Shown here: positions 44,668 to 54,379 of the stretch, in pieces
Position numbering within the stretch: position 1 is the stretch's first letter
How the letters are laid out: every line of letters starts with the position of its first letter
Assembly: GCA_965204525.1 (NCBI GenBank)
Contig: OZ241994.1
Location: 4,154,001-4,218,000 of the forward strand
From: Bin5 sp965204525
GTDB lineage: Bacteria > Chloroflexota > Anaerolineae > Caldilineales > Caldilineaceae
Reading direction: 5' to 3'
Length of the DNA: 64,000 nt
The notes under the pieces: model-generated
Told to the model about the DNA's origin: nothing
The model's input: only the letters and a program-made list of their open reading frames with translations
Databases searched by the model: none
Made by a program: the position numbers and the translations under genes

Positions 44668-45034
44668 ATCTCTGCACTGCTCCTTCCACAATACGTTGCG
44701 CACTGCGCCGCATAACCAGGGGAATGAACTTTCATTATAGTATTTCAGTGTAGTGTAACAAAGTCATGCCGTCAACAACTATCCGGTCGGCGCATATGAA
44801 CCTCGGAGGGCGCGCGACCGCGTATCGCCTGCCCTGCGTCGCGCGCAGAACAGGTTCTCCCGCTATGTTTCCGCTGCATGCTGATAGGACAGCAAACCCT
44901 TGTCGCGCGGAGCGACCCGGGTCAGCCTCAGAAGGGACGGGACTCTCTTGCGCGGACCCAGCTCGAATCGCCGCAGTTCTGACGCCGTCCAGGATGCGCA
45001 ATAGGACCGCGTATCGACCTTGCAGACAGCGATG
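44668..45034. other. Intergenic region with a GC-rich hairpin
   Basis: 367 nt without a supported gene. GCGCGCGAC (44810-44818) and GTCGCGCGC (44838-44846) form a perfect 9-bp stem with a 19-nt loop. It lies between the secreted-protein gene start and the end of the prephenate-dehydrogenase-like gene, both minus strand, so it may act at the 3' end of the latter; no T run follows on either strand. Confidence 0.45.
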
Positions 45035-46048
45035 CTATCGCTTCGCCCGCGGATCTCTATCGCTGCGTCCGGGATCGCGACGGCCTGCCCGCCCCCGCAG
45101 AAGACTGCCGAAAAACATCTGGCCCAGAGAATTGCCGTAATCCTCGCGTGAGGTCGGCTCCGTCAGGCGGTCCCAATCGCGCAGCTTCGCGTCTCGCTCC
45201 CACTTGGCCCGGCCATCCACCAGTCCATCCAGCGCCTCCTCCAGCGGCTTGGCGTCCTCGGCCGACAGGTGCTCGCGCCACGTTTCCAACAGCCCGGAAA
45301 ACAGGTTCATCCGTTGCAGAATCGTATCGCGGTTGGCGAACAGTGAGGCGGCCAGTTCCGCAGGACTGGCGTCCAATGCCGTACTGAGGGCGAAGCGGCG
45401 CCCGGCCAGCTTCTGGCTTTCATTCCAACCGGGGGCATCGAACGCACCCTGGAAGAGGACCGCTGCCAGGAGTTCCGGCAGCTGTTCCACCGCCGCCACA
45501 ATGCCGTCATGTTCAAGCGGATCAATATAGAGGGGCTTCGCGCCTAACCGAGCCAGCAGATTGCTTACCAGTTCCAGCGCGCTGGATTCGGTCTGCGTGG
45601 CCGCGCCAATGCAGAAAGTGCTGTCCTTGAACAGATCGCTGCGCGGCTCCGGCTGGCTGCTGATGTCAACGTATACCGGCCGGCCCGCGACAAAGTGGAT
45701 ACCTTCCGGCAGGTTGTCGGACGCAATCTCGAGCGCCGGCTGCATCACTGCCCCGATTCCCAGGATCACCGCGCCCTCAGCCACATCCTCGCGGATGTGC
45801 TGCAAAAACTCCTGCAGTTCCGACAGTGGTTCGGTGGTGATGACCAGGCTCGCGCTGTCGCAAGCTGAATGCAGATTCCATGTGGTCGAGTCGATCGCGC
45901 CCAGCTGCTTGGCCTCATTCATCCGCGAAGGCTCGCGGTCATGGCCGATGACCTGGTAGTTGCCCGCATTTTCCCGTAACGAAAGACCGATGCTGGTCCC
46001 AATCAAGTCCATCCCAACAATCGTGATTCTTGCTGTCGTCTCTGCCAT
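45035..46048 (-). CDS. Prephenate dehydrogenase family protein
   Basis: 337 residues. The N-terminal Rossmann domain begins ITIVGMDLIGTSIGLSL, and the C-terminal helical domain has DPLEHDGIVAAVEQLPELLA, matching the TyrA His/EHD region that binds prephenate. TyrA makes 4-hydroxyphenylpyruvate for tyrosine synthesis; relatives act on arogenate or other substrates. The glycine motif reads GMDLIG rather than GxGLIG, an oddity for NAD binding. The final 20 residues are Arg-rich. AGGA lies 9 nt before the ATG. No other aromatic amino-acid genes are nearby. Confidence 0.75.
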   Translation of the reverse strand: MAETTARITIVGMDLIGTSIGLSLRENAGNYQVIGHDREPSRMNEAKQLGAIDSTTWNLHSACDSASLVITTEPLSELQEFLQHIREDVAEGAVILGIGAVMQPALEIASDNLPEGIHFVAGRPVYVDISSQPEPRSDLFKDSTFCIGAATQTESSALELVSNLLARLGAKPLYIDPLEHDGIVAAVEQLPELLAAVLFQGAFDAPGWNESQKLAGRRFALSTALDASPAELAASLFANRDTILQRMNLFSGLLETWREHLSAEDAKPLEEALDGLVDGRAKWERDAKLRDWDRLTEPTSREDYGNSLGQMFFGSLLRGRAGRRDPGRSDRDPRAKR

Positions 46049-46252
46049 AAGTTGCCGTCCTGAATGTTGTCAAAATCGCGCCCCTGTGCGCGGCGCCGAT
46101 TTCGTCCCGAATAGAGGGCCAGTCTGTATCTGCCATTGAAATACAGCAAGGTCCCGTCTGATTTGGCAGACGCCGCCGGCAGAAACCGAGCCGGCGCATC
46201 CAGCCTCCGATCCTGCCCTGCCTTGAACCCCGTGTCACGGCGTCGGTTGGGA

Positions 46253-46870
46253 TCAGTTCTGGCTGTCAGCCCACTGCAGTGCGGCCAGCAGGCGCATTCG
46301 ATCTTCTGCCGCCCCTTGCCGTCCGCTGCCCTCCGCCCATCGTGTCTCCGAATCGTCCGCCGAAGTCAACACGGCCTCCGGCCGCCCTGTCTTGTCCTGA
46401 TGATGGGCGATCAACCAGCAAGTAAGCGGGCTGCATCCATCAGCATCGGCCCATCGCGCGCCAATGCGCGGATGCGTCAAATGAACATGCAGAAGGTAGC
46501 GCCAGCCGCCGGTCGAATCCTTTACGGTCAGACGGGCGGCGAGCTCTGGCGCCATCGTCTCCATCAAGACAAGTGCTGTCCGCACCCACGCGTTGAGTGA
46601 CAGACCGACCTTCGCGGCCGCAAGCTTGCCCGCATCGTGGAGCAGCGCCGCCGCCGCCAGGTCCGGATCATCCCAGCCCGCGCGCTGCAAGGTGGTCAAG
46701 ACGTTTAAGCTGTGTCGCTGGGCATCCACCGGCATCTGCTGAAAGCGGGTCAGCCCGGCGGTTGGAAGAAATTGGGCTGCCTGCTGCAGCTCGTCTGCCG
46801 AAACGGAAGCGGTAATGCCGTGCACGAACTGGCGTATGCGCCGCGTAATCCTGCGGGCCGTACCCTGCAT
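46253..46870 (-). CDS. HD domain phosphohydrolase
   Basis: 205 residues. The HD metal-binding set is visible: QRHSLNVL (His), LLHDAGKLAAA (His-Asp) and LIAHHQDKTG (His), in the order expected for HD-superfamily phosphohydrolases. The substrate could be a nucleotide or cyclic nucleotide, not decidable here. A basic N-terminus (ARRITRRIRQF) precedes the domain. The start is uncertain, as the only GGAG is about 17 nt away. The 347 nt upstream (46871-47217) contain no gene. Confidence 0.75.
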   Translation of the reverse strand: MQGTARRITRRIRQFVHGITASVSADELQQAAQFLPTAGLTRFQQMPVDAQRHSLNVLTTLQRAGWDDPDLAAAALLHDAGKLAAAKVGLSLNAWVRTALVLMETMAPELAARLTVKDSTGGWRYLLHVHLTHPRIGARWADADGCSPLTCWLIAHHQDKTGRPEAVLTSADDSETRWAEGSGRQGAAEDRMRLLAALQWADSQN

Positions 46871-47217
46871 CTGTCAATCCAGTTCAACTCCTATCGCCCC
46901 ATCATACTCAATCACTGCCCCCCACCCAAATAGGCAACACCCGTCGCACCCTTCATCCCCCAGATCAGCCGCCCAACCCTGAAACGACTCATCCCCAATC
47001 AAATCGCAACCCAGAATGACCCGAGCGATGGCTTCCCTCACTCCACTTCACCCTCTCCTCGCCTTTTTGGGGGGTCGGCCGCGAGCCATAGACGAAACGC
47101 CTGAGCCTGGTTCGTGACCAGAGATGAGAGGCCGGCCGAGCCTGCCATCGCCCCACTTGGCTCGCCTACTCCGGGCGCGAACTAATCACTGGCCACTAAC
47201 CTCTGGTGTTCGATGGT
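46871..47217. other. Intergenic region with dispersed-repeat fragments
   Basis: 347 nt with no supported gene. It holds CTCTCCTCGCCTTTT at 47053-47067, identical to the end of the inverted-repeat element at 19371-19385. Near 47184-47206 is AATCACTGGCCACTAACCTC, a variant of the CACTGACCACTG motif also seen near 38780 and 40175. Confidence 0.5.
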
Positions 47218-47934
47218 TCAACTCCCGAAAATACGAATCAGCCACTCTGCGATCTGGTCGGCTGGCCCCCAGATGATGTTGCCAGCAAGGAAGATCGTGG
47301 CCAGAAGGATTAGAAAACCGTAGCGGTTCAGAAATAGACGAAGTTCAAGGTGGTTTCCGGGCAAGATGCTAAACAGGATGTGGGAGCCATCCAACGGCGG
47401 AATTGGAATCAAATTGAAAACAAACAGCAGCGTATTAATCCTGATAAAAGAGACGAGAATGCGTTCTAGCAAAGGGATGTCGACGAACGGGAAAAGAAAA
47501 GCGCCCACCGCAGCCAGAACCAAATTGCTGACAGGGCCCGCCGCCGCCACCAGTATCGTCCCCACGCGCACGTCCACTTCGATGTTGTTGGGATTCCACT
47601 GCACCGGCTTAGCCCAACCAAATCCGGCGAATAGGAGTAACATTGCGCCGAAGGGATCGATATGAGCAATGGGATTAAAGGTATAGCGCCCTTGCATGCG
47701 CGGCGTAGGGTCCCCCAATTGGACGGCCATGGCCGCATGCGCCATTTCGTGGACAGGGAGGGCAACAAGAAGAATGAGTGAGACAGCGATTAGCCATGCC
47801 GGATTGCTCAGCCGCCCTAGGGAACTGCCCCCGGAAAGAAGGGCAAAGAGGACCAGAATCCCAACGACCCCGATCCCGATCTGCTGCCCGCGGCTGAGGG
47901 CGTTCCAGCCCCGGCCGCCAGAACCTTGATACAT
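47218..47934 (-). CDS. Site-2 protease family membrane metalloprotease
   Basis: About 238 residues with several membrane helices. VHEMAHAAMA is the zinc-binding HExxH, and IPPLDGSHI supplies the Asp of the LDG motif. FNPIAHIDPFG is the conserved segment of the bacterial S2P group that lacks PDZ domains. Such enzymes cut transmembrane substrates, often anti-sigma factors. The ATG at 47934 is chosen because GGAG is 8 nt upstream, overlapping the end of the preceding gene; the two are 4 nt apart. Confidence 0.87.
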   Translation of the reverse strand: MYQGSGGRGWNALSRGQQIGIGVVGILVLFALLSGGSSLGRLSNPAWLIAVSLILLVALPVHEMAHAAMAVQLGDPTPRMQGRYTFNPIAHIDPFGAMLLLFAGFGWAKPVQWNPNNIEVDVRVGTILVAAAGPVSNLVLAAVGAFLFPFVDIPLLERILVSFIRINTLLFVFNLIPIPPLDGSHILFSILPGNHLELRLFLNRYGFLILLATIFLAGNIIWGPADQIAEWLIRIFGS

Positions 47935-47938
47935 TTCA

Positions 47939-49276
47939 CTACTCCAGATAGCCGCTAGATGAGTGGAGAGACTGCTCCGCCGCGCCCAACTGTACGTTGA
48001 TGGGACGTTGGGCATGATCCCACCAGCTATAACCCCAGAACGCGATCACAAAGATGATCAATCCGACCGCCAGCCAGTTTCCCAGACGGCCGTAGGCGCG
48101 ACGCATCACCTGTGTCCCCAACGCCACGAACATCGTAAATGCCGGCGCAATCCAGATGACCCCCTCGAACCGGGCTGCTCTCTCACCGACCTGGGCTGTG
48201 GGCCCCGAAAAAGTCGGTGCCACCAGACCGATGCCGTAGAGCAGCAGAACCGGCAGAATCAGCCAGGTCGCCAGCATGCCCACGTTTGCAATCCGCCCTC
48301 CGAACTCCGTATACCCAACCAGCAGACCGGTCAAGCCGAGAAAGAAGATCGGGATCAGCCAAAAATGTGAAATCGGATCCAGCAAGCCCTGGGCATTGTT
48401 GAGGAGCAGCGTGCGCGCCATCTCCGGTAAAGGCGTGGCCGGGACGTCGCTGAGGGCGTTTTGCAACGCGCTGCCGCTCTGCTGTTCGACCCCACCAATT
48501 ACCCCGGCCAATAGGCCCCTGCCCCACGCTGTCAAAGGCAGGATCGGTAATGCAAAGCTGACAAATGTCAGCCCGTATCCTTTCCAGCGCTGCCGGTTAA
48601 GCGGATTGGCAAGCAAAAACCAGACCAGATGGACCGGCAGAATCAGCGCCGTCATCACGTGCGTATAGATCGATATCGAGGTTATAACAAGATAGATCAG
48701 CCAGCGCACATATCCGCTGTGCCACATCGCCTGCAGCCAGCTCCAACTCGAGAACAGCACCAGCCCCACAACCAGCCCATAGCGCCCCCCTTCCTGGCTG
48801 TACCAGAGCTGTAATGGATTGAACGCCAGAAAAAGCGTCGACAGCAGCGGCAGATTCCTCAGCAGCGTGCTGCCTACCGCCGGTACCATCCGGCGGGCGA
48901 CCTGCCACATCAGCGCCATGCCGGCCGCGCTGGCCAGCACAGAAAAATAACGCAGCGCGAAGAGATCGGTCCCGAAGAACTCCAACCACGGGCGCATCAG
49001 CAGATAATATACCGTCCCATTCTGCCCCGGCGCCGCCAGCGTCCCAACCAATTCGCCCACGGGGCGGGCCGCCAGCTGGATCGTCTCCTCTTCCACCCGG
49101 TTAAGATTCCGCGCCATCACACCGATCATCCGCCAGGCGAACGCAAGTAGGACCAGAAGAGCCATCCAGCGCTGTTGCCCCTGGGGCGGGCCGCCCGGGC
49201 CCTTGCGCGGCGCGTACCTTGGCTCGGGCGTTTGCACAAGTTGAAATCGGACCGGTGAGTCAAAGGAGAGTTTCAT
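47939..49276 (-). CDS. Polytopic membrane protein, GT-C/glycosyltransferase 39-like
   Basis: About 445 residues with roughly ten hydrophobic helices. After the first helix, NLNRVEEETIQLA sits where PMT/ArnT-type enzymes keep their acidic DE motif in the first outer loop. PWLEFFGTDLFALRYFSVLAS and FNPLQLWYSQEGGRYGL are family-like. It could transfer sugars from polyprenyl carriers, but the catalytic residues are not firmly identifiable. The ATG at 49276 is chosen by comparison with the start of the hydrophilic N-terminus; no ribosome binding site. It is coupled to the downstream S2P gene. Confidence 0.7.
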   Translation of the reverse strand: MKLSFDSPVRFQLVQTPEPRYAPRKGPGGPPQGQQRWMALLVLLAFAWRMIGVMARNLNRVEEETIQLAARPVGELVGTLAAPGQNGTVYYLLMRPWLEFFGTDLFALRYFSVLASAAGMALMWQVARRMVPAVGSTLLRNLPLLSTLFLAFNPLQLWYSQEGGRYGLVVGLVLFSSWSWLQAMWHSGYVRWLIYLVITSISIYTHVMTALILPVHLVWFLLANPLNRQRWKGYGLTFVSFALPILPLTAWGRGLLAGVIGGVEQQSGSALQNALSDVPATPLPEMARTLLLNNAQGLLDPISHFWLIPIFFLGLTGLLVGYTEFGGRIANVGMLATWLILPVLLLYGIGLVAPTFSGPTAQVGERAARFEGVIWIAPAFTMFVALGTQVMRRAYGRLGNWLAVGLIIFVIAFWGYSWWDHAQRPINVQLGAAEQSLHSSSGYLE

Positions 49277-49494
49277 AGCGGGACGTAGGGTATTGTAGGC
49301 GTTCCGACAAAAAGGGCCGATACAAATAATGATACCCTCTACGCCGGAGAAGACCAATCATTCGAGAATCGGCTGTGTATTCCAGTAATTGGAGCACGAA
49401 GGCAGGTCGAGTGGGCCGGAGAGCAGGCGCAGAAAGGGAACAGCATCTCTCCAAGATGTGCGCCGCCGCCAATTTAGAACTGGCCACATACCGG

Positions 49495-50457
49495 CTACCG
49501 CTCGCCGCCAACGGTAGCCCAATCAAAATCGACGACTCCCGAGTGGATTTCGAGTGTCTCGCCGCCGCCTGTGCCGAGCCGCAGCGCGCCATGCGAGGAG
49601 ATCCCGACTGCCCGGCCGCGAATCGGCCCGTCAGCAGTGTGGGCAGTGACGACAGCCCCCATTCCGAATAGCGCGCCCTGCCAGTCAGCATGCACTGCGG
49701 AAGCCGCAGGCCGTGAGCCGGGCGCGCACAGATCATCCAGCGCCCGGCACAGAGCGACCAGCAGATGCTCTCTTTCGATCGGAGAAGAATCTCCATTGGG
49801 CGGGTCGACGCCATGGCCCAAAAGCATCAAGCTGGATGGAGGCAGCCCGCCGCCGCGAACAGACGGTAACTCCTCCTGGCGCTGATTGACATTGACTCCG
49901 ATACCCAGAATGACGCCGCTCAGTTCCTGCTCCTGGAAGATGCTTTCCACCAGAATGCCCGCCAATTTCACCGGGCCTTCAGCTTCCACTGCGATCACGT
50001 CGTTCGGCCACTTCAGGCGTACACGGTCTTCCAGCTTTGGACAGCACTCGCCGATCGCCCGCAGCAGAGCCAGGCCCGCCAGCATCACCGCCAGTGACGG
50101 ATGTTCCGGCAGCAGTTCACCGCACAGAATATAGCTGCCCAGCAGCCCCCGCCCGCTCGCGTCTTCCCAGCCGCGATCCAACCGGCCCCGCCCGGCCGTC
50201 TGATGGTCGGCAATGACCACCGCGCCCGCAGCACTGTCGCCCCGCCCGTCCAATATCCCGCGCGCGATCGGCATCGTGCTCGGCACGGCATGGTGAAACT
50301 CTATACAGTGCCCCACATGGTGACGCGACCTGGGCCCTTCCGGGGCGCTCAGCGTCGCTCGTGCCCGCGCAATCCATCCAGGTGGATCGGACGGCGGGCG
50401 GCAGGCACAACTCTTTCGCGACTTGGCCCCGGTGCGGGCGGTTTCCGCTTGGCCCAA
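49495..50457 (-). CDS. birA: Biotin-[acetyl-CoA-carboxylase] ligase
   Basis: About 320 residues in the chosen frame. HQTAGRGRLDRGWEDASGRG is the biotin-AMP-forming loop (GRGRxGR type). LKWPNDVI, KLAGILVES and GIGVNVNQ follow, and a C-terminal beta barrel ends the protein. No DNA-binding domain is present, so it is a monofunctional ligase. Its likely substrate is the biotin carrier protein at 55882. The start is uncertain: the open frame extends to 50550, and TTG 50457 is chosen because AGGAG lies about 11 nt before it. The N-terminal 50 residues have no family match. Confidence 0.88.
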   Translation of the reverse strand: MGQAETARTGAKSRKSCACRPPSDPPGWIARARATLSAPEGPRSRHHVGHCIEFHHAVPSTMPIARGILDGRGDSAAGAVVIADHQTAGRGRLDRGWEDASGRGLLGSYILCGELLPEHPSLAVMLAGLALLRAIGECCPKLEDRVRLKWPNDVIAVEAEGPVKLAGILVESIFQEQELSGVILGIGVNVNQRQEELPSVRGGGLPPSSLMLLGHGVDPPNGDSSPIEREHLLVALCRALDDLCAPGSRPAASAVHADWQGALFGMGAVVTAHTADGPIRGRAVGISSHGALRLGTGGGETLEIHSGVVDFDWATVGGER

Positions 50458-50853
50458 TTTCCTTGTGATCTCCTGTCGTATCGTGTAGAATGATCGCACA
50501 CTGTAGCAGTCAAAAGTGGCAAGTAATGGGTACCCGCTCTTCGCCCACAAACTGCCGCCTGCCGACCACGCTCAGAGGCTGTTCCTGCGCCAATCCCACC
50601 ATTGACGATAATGTATGCGTGCGTTGCCGTTGGTCTGGGGAGCGCCGGGTTTATCGTATGCGCTATAATATCCAGTGCGCTACCGCGTCACGATATCTGC
50701 GTAGTGTGCACCGCCGTCTGCAGACCGGTTCACCAGGCGCCAGGAGGGCTGGTGGGAGTTTGTCGCCTTTCTGATTCTCACAGGAACTGGGAATTGTTTC
50801 AAGTGCGCAGTTCTGCGCACGCCTACAGCCTCACCGTGGCCTGAAAGTGCCCA
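50458..50853. other. Divergent spacer upstream of the DUF1624 gene
   Basis: About 400 nt between birA (minus) and the DUF1624 gene (plus). TATAAT occurs at 50664-50669 on the plus strand without a matching -35. TTGTGA-N17-TAGAAT occurs at 50463-50491, also pointing right, but lies inside the possible longer birA frame. No gene is supported. Confidence 0.4.
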
Positions 50854-51723
50854 ATGATTCAAAAAGCCGCAGCCGTTCAGCCGGAACTGTCCGAAAAAGA
50901 TGAAGAGTTAACCGGGATCGATCGACCGGAGAGCGACTCCGGCGAAACAGTTCCCTCCGTCGCAACCCCCGCCGTCACCCGCTTCTGGGAGGTTGACAGC
51001 TGGCGCGGCGTGGCCATCATCACCATGGTTATCTTTCATCTGATGTTCGACCTGCGCAACTTCGGTGGCGTACCGGTCGTTCTGCATGAGGGCTTCTGGT
51101 TCTACTTCCAGCGATTCACCGCGACTTCCTTCATCACCCTGGCCGGGGTCTCGGTAGTTCTGAGCTACAATCGGACCCTGCTTCTACGTGGTTCGGTCGA
51201 TGGCTTGGCCTGGAAAACTGTCCGCCGGGGGCTGCACATTCTCGGTATCGGACTCATACTCTCATTAGTTATGCGGGTGGCCGTTTTGCCGCCTATCGAC
51301 TTTGGCGTGCTGCATCTGATCGGGACATCGATAATCTGCTCGATCCCTTTGTTAAACAAGCGCTGGCTGACGCTGGCGGTGGCGGGCGTGCTCTATGCGC
51401 TCAGTTATCTTCTGCAATACATGAATGTGCAGGCGCCGGCCGGTGTCTCCTGGCTCGTTCCGCTGGGCATCGAACCGCCTGGCTACTACTATTCCGACTA
51501 CTTTCCCTTTCCCCACTGGTTTGCCATCTTCCTGATCGGCGTATTCGTGGGTACTGTTTTCTATGAAGGCGGCGCGCGCAAACTTCCGCTGCCCAATTTT
51601 GGAGGGATTTTCCCATTCCCTGTTCTGCAGTTCCTTGGCCGTCACTCCCTCGTCATCTATGTGATTCATCAGCCGATACTGATCGGCCTGCTGCTCCTGA
51701 CTGGAACCATCACGCTTGGGTGA
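50854..51723 (+). CDS. DUF1624 / heparan-alpha-glucosaminide acetyltransferase-like membrane protein
   Basis: 289 residues. After a 40-residue disordered acidic N-terminus, WEVDSWRGVAIITMVIFHLMF carries the conserved Asp-Arg-Gly and His of the acyltransferase-like family. About seven membrane helices follow, with TLAGVSVVLSYNR and the closing FLGRHSLVIYVIHQPILIG. These proteins are thought to move acetyl groups across the membrane. The start lacks a strong ribosome binding site. Confidence 0.82.
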   Translation: MIQKAAAVQPELSEKDEELTGIDRPESDSGETVPSVATPAVTRFWEVDSWRGVAIITMVIFHLMFDLRNFGGVPVVLHEGFWFYFQRFTATSFITLAGVSVVLSYNRTLLLRGSVDGLAWKTVRRGLHILGIGLILSLVMRVAVLPPIDFGVLHLIGTSIICSIPLLNKRWLTLAVAGVLYALSYLLQYMNVQAPAGVSWLVPLGIEPPGYYYSDYFPFPHWFAIFLIGVFVGTVFYEGGARKLPLPNFGGIFPFPVLQFLGRHSLVIYVIHQPILIGLLLLTGTITLG

Positions 51724-51927
51724 CGGGTAATGACGCCTGGACCGGACCATTCTCAAGCACAACCGCCGTCTGTTATTTTCGGCCCTGCGATCATGACCGG
51801 TCACGTCCGCGCCTCGGCAGCGAAAAAGCTCGTTTAGCGCGCCCGGCGCTCGAAATCCGCGGCGGGCAGCGACCAAGATGCCGGGAACAACCGCAATTCG
51901 ACCAACGACAGGATAGAGGAGTTCGTC

Positions 51928-53487
51928 TTGACTGACTCGACAATCGATCCACGTATCACCGATCTGCGCAGCCGTAAAGACATGGCCAAGCTCGGGGGCG
52001 GCCTCGAACGGATCGAAACTCAGCACGCCAAGGGCAGGGCCACCGCACGCGAGCGGCTCGAGCTCATGCTGGACAAAGGCAGCTTTCGCGAATTGGACGC
52101 CCTCGTCACCCACGACAGCCACGACTTCGGCCTCGACAAGCAGCGCATTCCCGGTGACGGTGTCGTCACAGGCTTCGGCACAATCGATGACCGCCTCGTC
52201 TACGTCTTTTCCCAGGATTTTACCGTCTTCGGAGGCAGTGTAAGCCGTCACCACGCCGCCAAAATCTGCAAAATCCTCGATATGTCCATGAAGAACGGCG
52301 CTCCCGTCATCGGCCTAAACGACTCCGGGGGCGCCCGCATCCAGGAAGGCGTCCTCAGCTTGGCCGGCTACGCCGACATCTTTTTCCGCAATGTCATGGC
52401 CTCCGGCGTTGTACCCCAGGTCAGCGTCATCATGGGACCCTGCGCCGGCGGAGCAGTCTACTCGCCCGCCATCACCGACTTCGTCATCATGGTGAAAGAT
52501 ACCAGCCACATGTTCGTCACCGGGCCCGATGTCGTCAAAACGGTCACCCATGAAGAGGTCACCTTCGAAGAGCTCGGCGGCGCCTCGATCCACGGCAGCA
52601 AGTCCGGCGTCGCCCACTTCACCGCCGAAAACGAAGAAGACGCACTCTTCATCGTGCAGCAGTTGATGAGCTATCTGCCTAACAACAACATGGAGGATCC
52701 TCCTCTCGTACCTTCCACCGACGATCTGCTGCGCCAGGATGAAGAGCTGGATTCAATCGTGCCGGACAACCCCAACCGTCCCTACGATATGAAAGAGATC
52801 ATCCGGCGTATCGTAGATGACGGGCAGTTCCTCGAAGTCCACGAACAGTGGGCCCGCAATGTGATGGTCTGTTTCGCCCGTCTCGGCGGCCGCACCATCG
52901 GTATCGTCGCCCAGCAGCCGGCCGTCCTCGCCGGCGTCCTCGATGTCGACGCCAGTCAGAAAGCGGCCCGCTTTGTCCGCTTCTGCGACTGCTTCAATAT
53001 CCCCTTGGTCGTCCTCGAGGACGTGCCCGGCTTCATGCCCGGTCTCAATCAGGAGCACGGCGGCATCATTCGCCATGGCGCAAAGCTTCTCTACGCCTTT
53101 TCCGAAGCGACAGTTCCCAAACTGACCGTCATCGTGCGTAAAGCCTACGGTGGAGCCTACTGCGTCATGAACCCCCGCCACATCGGCGCCGACCTGGTTC
53201 TCGCCTGGCCTTCCGCCGAAATCGCGGTCATGGGGCCGGAGGGCGCTGTAAACGTAATCTTTCGTCGTGAAATCGCGGCTGCTGAGGATCCCGTCGCCAA
53301 GAGAAACGACCTGGTCGCAGACTATCGCAGCCGTTTCGCCAACCCCTACATCGCCGCCGCCAACGGCTTCATCGACGACGTCATCGAACCGCATGAGTCC
53401 CGGCCCCGTTTGATCAATGCCTTGGAGATGCTGCAGAACAAACGCGATCGGCTCCCCCCCAAGAAACACGGGAATATCCCACTGTGA
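51928..53487 (+). CDS. Acyl-CoA carboxylase, carboxyltransferase (beta) subunit
   Basis: 519 residues of the PccB/AccD5 type, with both carboxyltransferase domains in one chain. GKGRATARERLELMLDKGSF opens the family; IGLNDSGGARIQEG and MGPCAGGAVYSPA bind acyl-CoA and form the first oxyanion hole; DVPGFMPG and RKAYGGAYCVM form the second. It carboxylates propionyl-CoA or acetyl-CoA using carboxybiotin. TTG at 51928 is supported by AGGAG 7 nt upstream. It is the first gene of a cluster with the biotin carboxylase and carrier genes downstream. Confidence 0.93.
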   Translation: MTDSTIDPRITDLRSRKDMAKLGGGLERIETQHAKGRATARERLELMLDKGSFRELDALVTHDSHDFGLDKQRIPGDGVVTGFGTIDDRLVYVFSQDFTVFGGSVSRHHAAKICKILDMSMKNGAPVIGLNDSGGARIQEGVLSLAGYADIFFRNVMASGVVPQVSVIMGPCAGGAVYSPAITDFVIMVKDTSHMFVTGPDVVKTVTHEEVTFEELGGASIHGSKSGVAHFTAENEEDALFIVQQLMSYLPNNNMEDPPLVPSTDDLLRQDEELDSIVPDNPNRPYDMKEIIRRIVDDGQFLEVHEQWARNVMVCFARLGGRTIGIVAQQPAVLAGVLDVDASQKAARFVRFCDCFNIPLVVLEDVPGFMPGLNQEHGGIIRHGAKLLYAFSEATVPKLTVIVRKAYGGAYCVMNPRHIGADLVLAWPSAEIAVMGPEGAVNVIFRREIAAAEDPVAKRNDLVADYRSRFANPYIAAANGFIDDVIEPHESRPRLINALEMLQNKRDRLPPKKHGNIPL

Positions 53488-53531
53488 ATCCAACGCTGCC
53501 GGGACCGAATGGAGAAAGGAATACCGATCGC

Positions 53532-54170
53532 ATGACCGGCCAGAACGGTAATCAGGAAGAGCTTCAAATCGAGTCTCGGCCGTTCACTGGCAAAATGCAA
53601 AAACTGCCCCAAATCGAATTTGAGCTGTCCGCCGAACAGTTCGCGCTCATGGGCTTTCCTCGACTGCAACAGGGCCTGCCCTTGACAGCCGTGCTCGATG
53701 GCGGCGTCCTGCTGCCCGAACCGGGGCCGGATCCCTGGTACGCTGTCCGGAAGGATCCGCTGCCTCCCCGCTTCACCCAGATCGGCCCCGCTCTCTACGC
53801 CTTCGCCGGTCAGATCGTCGAGGCCGATATCCAATACGGCAGCGCCCAGATGGCTGTGATTGTGGTAGACTGCGGCTTCGTTACCCTGCGCGTGGCCTGC
53901 GCGCCAAATGACGACGGCGTCCTCCCGGAAGGAACCTGGGAAACCCGCTACGCCGCCGGCTTTGCGCCCGTGCAGGCAATTGTGGAAGAAAGTTTCAGTT
54001 CGCCCGTGGGACGCACTGTCGATCTCTCAATGTGGGGGTTTCGGCGTTTGCTCCTCTCGCCGAACGACAGCGCCTTCGGCGCTTGGCATCCGAGTAGCGA
54101 GATTCCACCGGCTCCCTTTACCTGTGACCGCCTTCTGATTCAGGCTCGAGTCCATCGTCAGGGAATATAG
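53532..54170 (+). CDS. Unknown protein within the acyl-CoA carboxylase cluster
   Basis: About 212 residues, no signal peptide or membrane helix. IEFELSAEQFALMGFPRLQQG, GPALYAFAGQIVEADIQYG and VVDCGFVTLRVACA are the better-ordered parts. I do not recognise the family. Start choice: ATG 53532 has GAAAGGA about 11 nt upstream; GTG 53484 overlapping the previous stop is the alternative. Position between the carboxyltransferase and biotin carboxylase genes suggests an accessory role, but nothing in the sequence shows it. A small tandem repeat (TGTGCGGATACAA twice) follows the stop. Confidence 0.65.
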   Translation: MTGQNGNQEELQIESRPFTGKMQKLPQIEFELSAEQFALMGFPRLQQGLPLTAVLDGGVLLPEPGPDPWYAVRKDPLPPRFTQIGPALYAFAGQIVEADIQYGSAQMAVIVVDCGFVTLRVACAPNDDGVLPEGTWETRYAAGFAPVQAIVEESFSSPVGRTVDLSMWGFRRLLLSPNDSAFGAWHPSSEIPPAPFTCDRLLIQARVHRQGI

Positions 54171-54379
54171 TGTGCGGATACAATGTGCGGATACAAAGTA
54201 AAATCGCTCCAGGGGCACGGCGCAGGATCGGGCTGCATCTCGGTCCAGGCACAAGGCCTGCCTTCAGTCGGGACTTACAATGGCTCCCGTAGTGAAACGA
54301 GCAGAGAGAGGAAAACGACGCGTTTCGCCCAGGGGACACGCCCCTTTTGAAATAGACGTAAGACTGTAAGGAACTGCGC

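Noticed and set aside
50463..50491. TTGTGA-N17-TAGAAT promoter-like pair
   Set aside because: It points right from within the possible 5' part of birA and lies about 360 nt from the nearest plus-strand gene; could be chance.
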